12,904 nt of DNA from an uncultured Eubacteriales bacterium. GTDB lineage: Bacteria; Bacillota; Clostridia; Oscillospirales; Oscillospiraceae. Location of the stretch: the NCBI GenBank assembly GCA_902475435.1, contig CABRZL010000055.1:1-12904 (forward strand), read 5' to 3'. How positions within the stretch are numbered: position 1 is the first letter of the stretch; each line of letters begins with the position of its first letter. The notes under the pieces are model-generated. The model saw nothing but the letters and a program-made list of their open reading frames with translations, was not told where the DNA came from and ran no database searches. The position numbers and the translations under genes were made by a program. Positions 12,211 through 12,904 of this stretch are shown here, one piece after another.

Positions 12211-12904
12211 TTATTTGTCCGTTTCCCCGGGCACCATAATACGAATTGGCTTAGGAATATTGATTACAACCGCATGATTGGTATCTCCGCCGTATTCACC
12301 GTCCAGTGTCCACGGCACCGGATCCACAAAATCTAGCGTCACAGCGTCCGATTGCAAAATATGAAAGTGATCCGATTTGAAATCCCGGGCAATGACACTC
12401 CCTATGATCGCATTATAGTCCGCCAGGGCTTTAGGTGCTCGCACTAAAATCAGCTCATTCAATCCGTCATCCATTTTTACAATGGAATCATCCAGTGCCT
12501 TGAAGCCTCCTACAGATGTGGCATTGGTAACCATACCAAGGATGACGTCATCCTCGATCACCGTATCTCCGGCCCGGGCTGTCACATGAATCGGTCGAAT
12601 ATCGGTCAAAGACCGGATCCCCTCCAGAATATAAGCTGCTCGACCAAGGGCCTGCTTACTGGCATGGGGCGTCGCATAACTGACTTTTGTGAAAGCGCCA
12701 AACGCTGCTACATAGGTAAAGTACTTTCCATTAAACCCACCTAGGTCTACGGAAAACGGCACACCCTCAATGATATTGGTAACTGCCTCCGGAATCGTCT
12801 TTGGAATATGGAGACTTGTGGCAAAATCATTGACAGTACCTGCCGGGATATATCCCAAAAGGGGACGGTGCTCCAGACTCATCAGTCCGGTAACAGTCTC
12901 GTTG
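12211..12904 (-). CDS. Diacylglycerol/lipid kinase family protein (DgkB/YegS type), N-terminus outside the window
   Basis: The open frame continues through the right edge, so the N-terminal part with the GGDGT nucleotide-binding motif is missing. What remains (about 231 residues) starts NETVTGLM and contains GYIPAGTVNDFATSL, the family's characteristic second motif, then a beta-rich C-terminal domain (ILGMVTNATSVGGFKALDDS, and VPWTLDGEYGGDTNHAVV near the end). Family members phosphorylate diacylglycerol or related lipids at the membrane with ATP, recycling lipid headgroup products. The internal ATG near 12882 is Met in the middle of the fold, not the start. The order of the fold is intact and no damage is visible. 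It shares orientation with the AraC gene, 61 bp downstream. Confidence 0.85.
   Translation of the reverse strand, partial: NETVTGLMSLEHRPLLGYIPAGTVNDFATSLHIPKTIPEAVTNIIEGVPFSVDLGGFNGKYFTYVAAFGAFTKVSYATPHASKQALGRAAYILEGIRSLTDIRPIHVTARAGDTVIEDDVILGMVTNATSVGGFKALDDSIVKMDDGLNELILVRAPKALADYNAIIGSVIARDFKSDHFHILQSDAVTLDFVDPVPWTLDGEYGGDTNHAVVINIPKPIRIMVPGETDK

Noticed and set aside
1..12904. CRISPR arrays, tRNA/rRNA genes, prophage or insertion sequences
   Set aside because: I looked for spaced repeats, tRNA-like cloverleaf segments, integrase or transposase genes and found none.

Overview
The window looks like a draft-genome or metagenome contig from a Gram-positive anaerobe of class Clostridia, probably a gut Oscillospiraceae-type butyrate producer. 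The grounds are strong AGGAGG-type ribosome binding sites, SigA-type promoters, U-tailed intrinsic terminators, Clostridia-style lipoproteins and a butyryl-CoA-pathway gene set. The genus is an inference.

Left part (1-8887, all + strand) is catabolic. After the last codons of an unrecognised gene come a sugar-acid-type short-chain dehydrogenase (SDR) and an enoyl-CoA hydratase with an unusual Ala/Lys-rich helical insert. A near-consensus promoter then drives 3-hydroxybutyryl-CoA dehydrogenase and a carnitine/gulonate-type 3-hydroxyacid dehydrogenase, closed by two tandem terminators. Next is a promoter, a 67-residue membrane protein and a propeller-like lipoprotein broken by one in-frame TAA. 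An ABC-type solute-binding lipoprotein without permeases follows, then a monocistronic beta-keto acid cleavage enzyme (BKACE/DUF849).

Taken together the set suggests a route. A non-CoA 3-hydroxy acid is oxidised to a beta-keto acid by the SDR or the carnitine-dehydrogenase-like enzyme. The BKACE cleaves it with acetyl-CoA to acetoacetate plus an acyl-CoA, and acetoacetate, once activated, enters the butyryl-CoA branch through the 3-hydroxybutyryl-CoA dehydrogenase and the crotonase. The substrate is unknown. This is inference from families and neighbourhood; no CoA-transferase is visible here.

Right part (9025-12904, all - strand) holds, in transcription order: a diacylglycerol/lipid kinase cut by the window edge, an AraC regulator with a GyrI-like effector domain, a 107-residue unknown protein, and a tight three-gene unit. 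That unit is a blasticidin-S-deaminase-like cytidine deaminase family protein, a DUF6487-like zinc-ribbon protein and an aminoglycoside-phosphotransferase-family kinase, ending at a U-tailed terminator.

The most important observation concerns the data: positions 9876-9899 are an exact copy of the Illumina P7 flow-cell adapter, sitting inside the kinase gene between two copies of a 9-bp repeat. Removing 29 bp restores a 291-residue kinase from a well-placed start. The DUF6487-like gene also carries a +1 shift in an A5 run, and the lipoprotein a nonsense codon, so sequence quality deserves caution.
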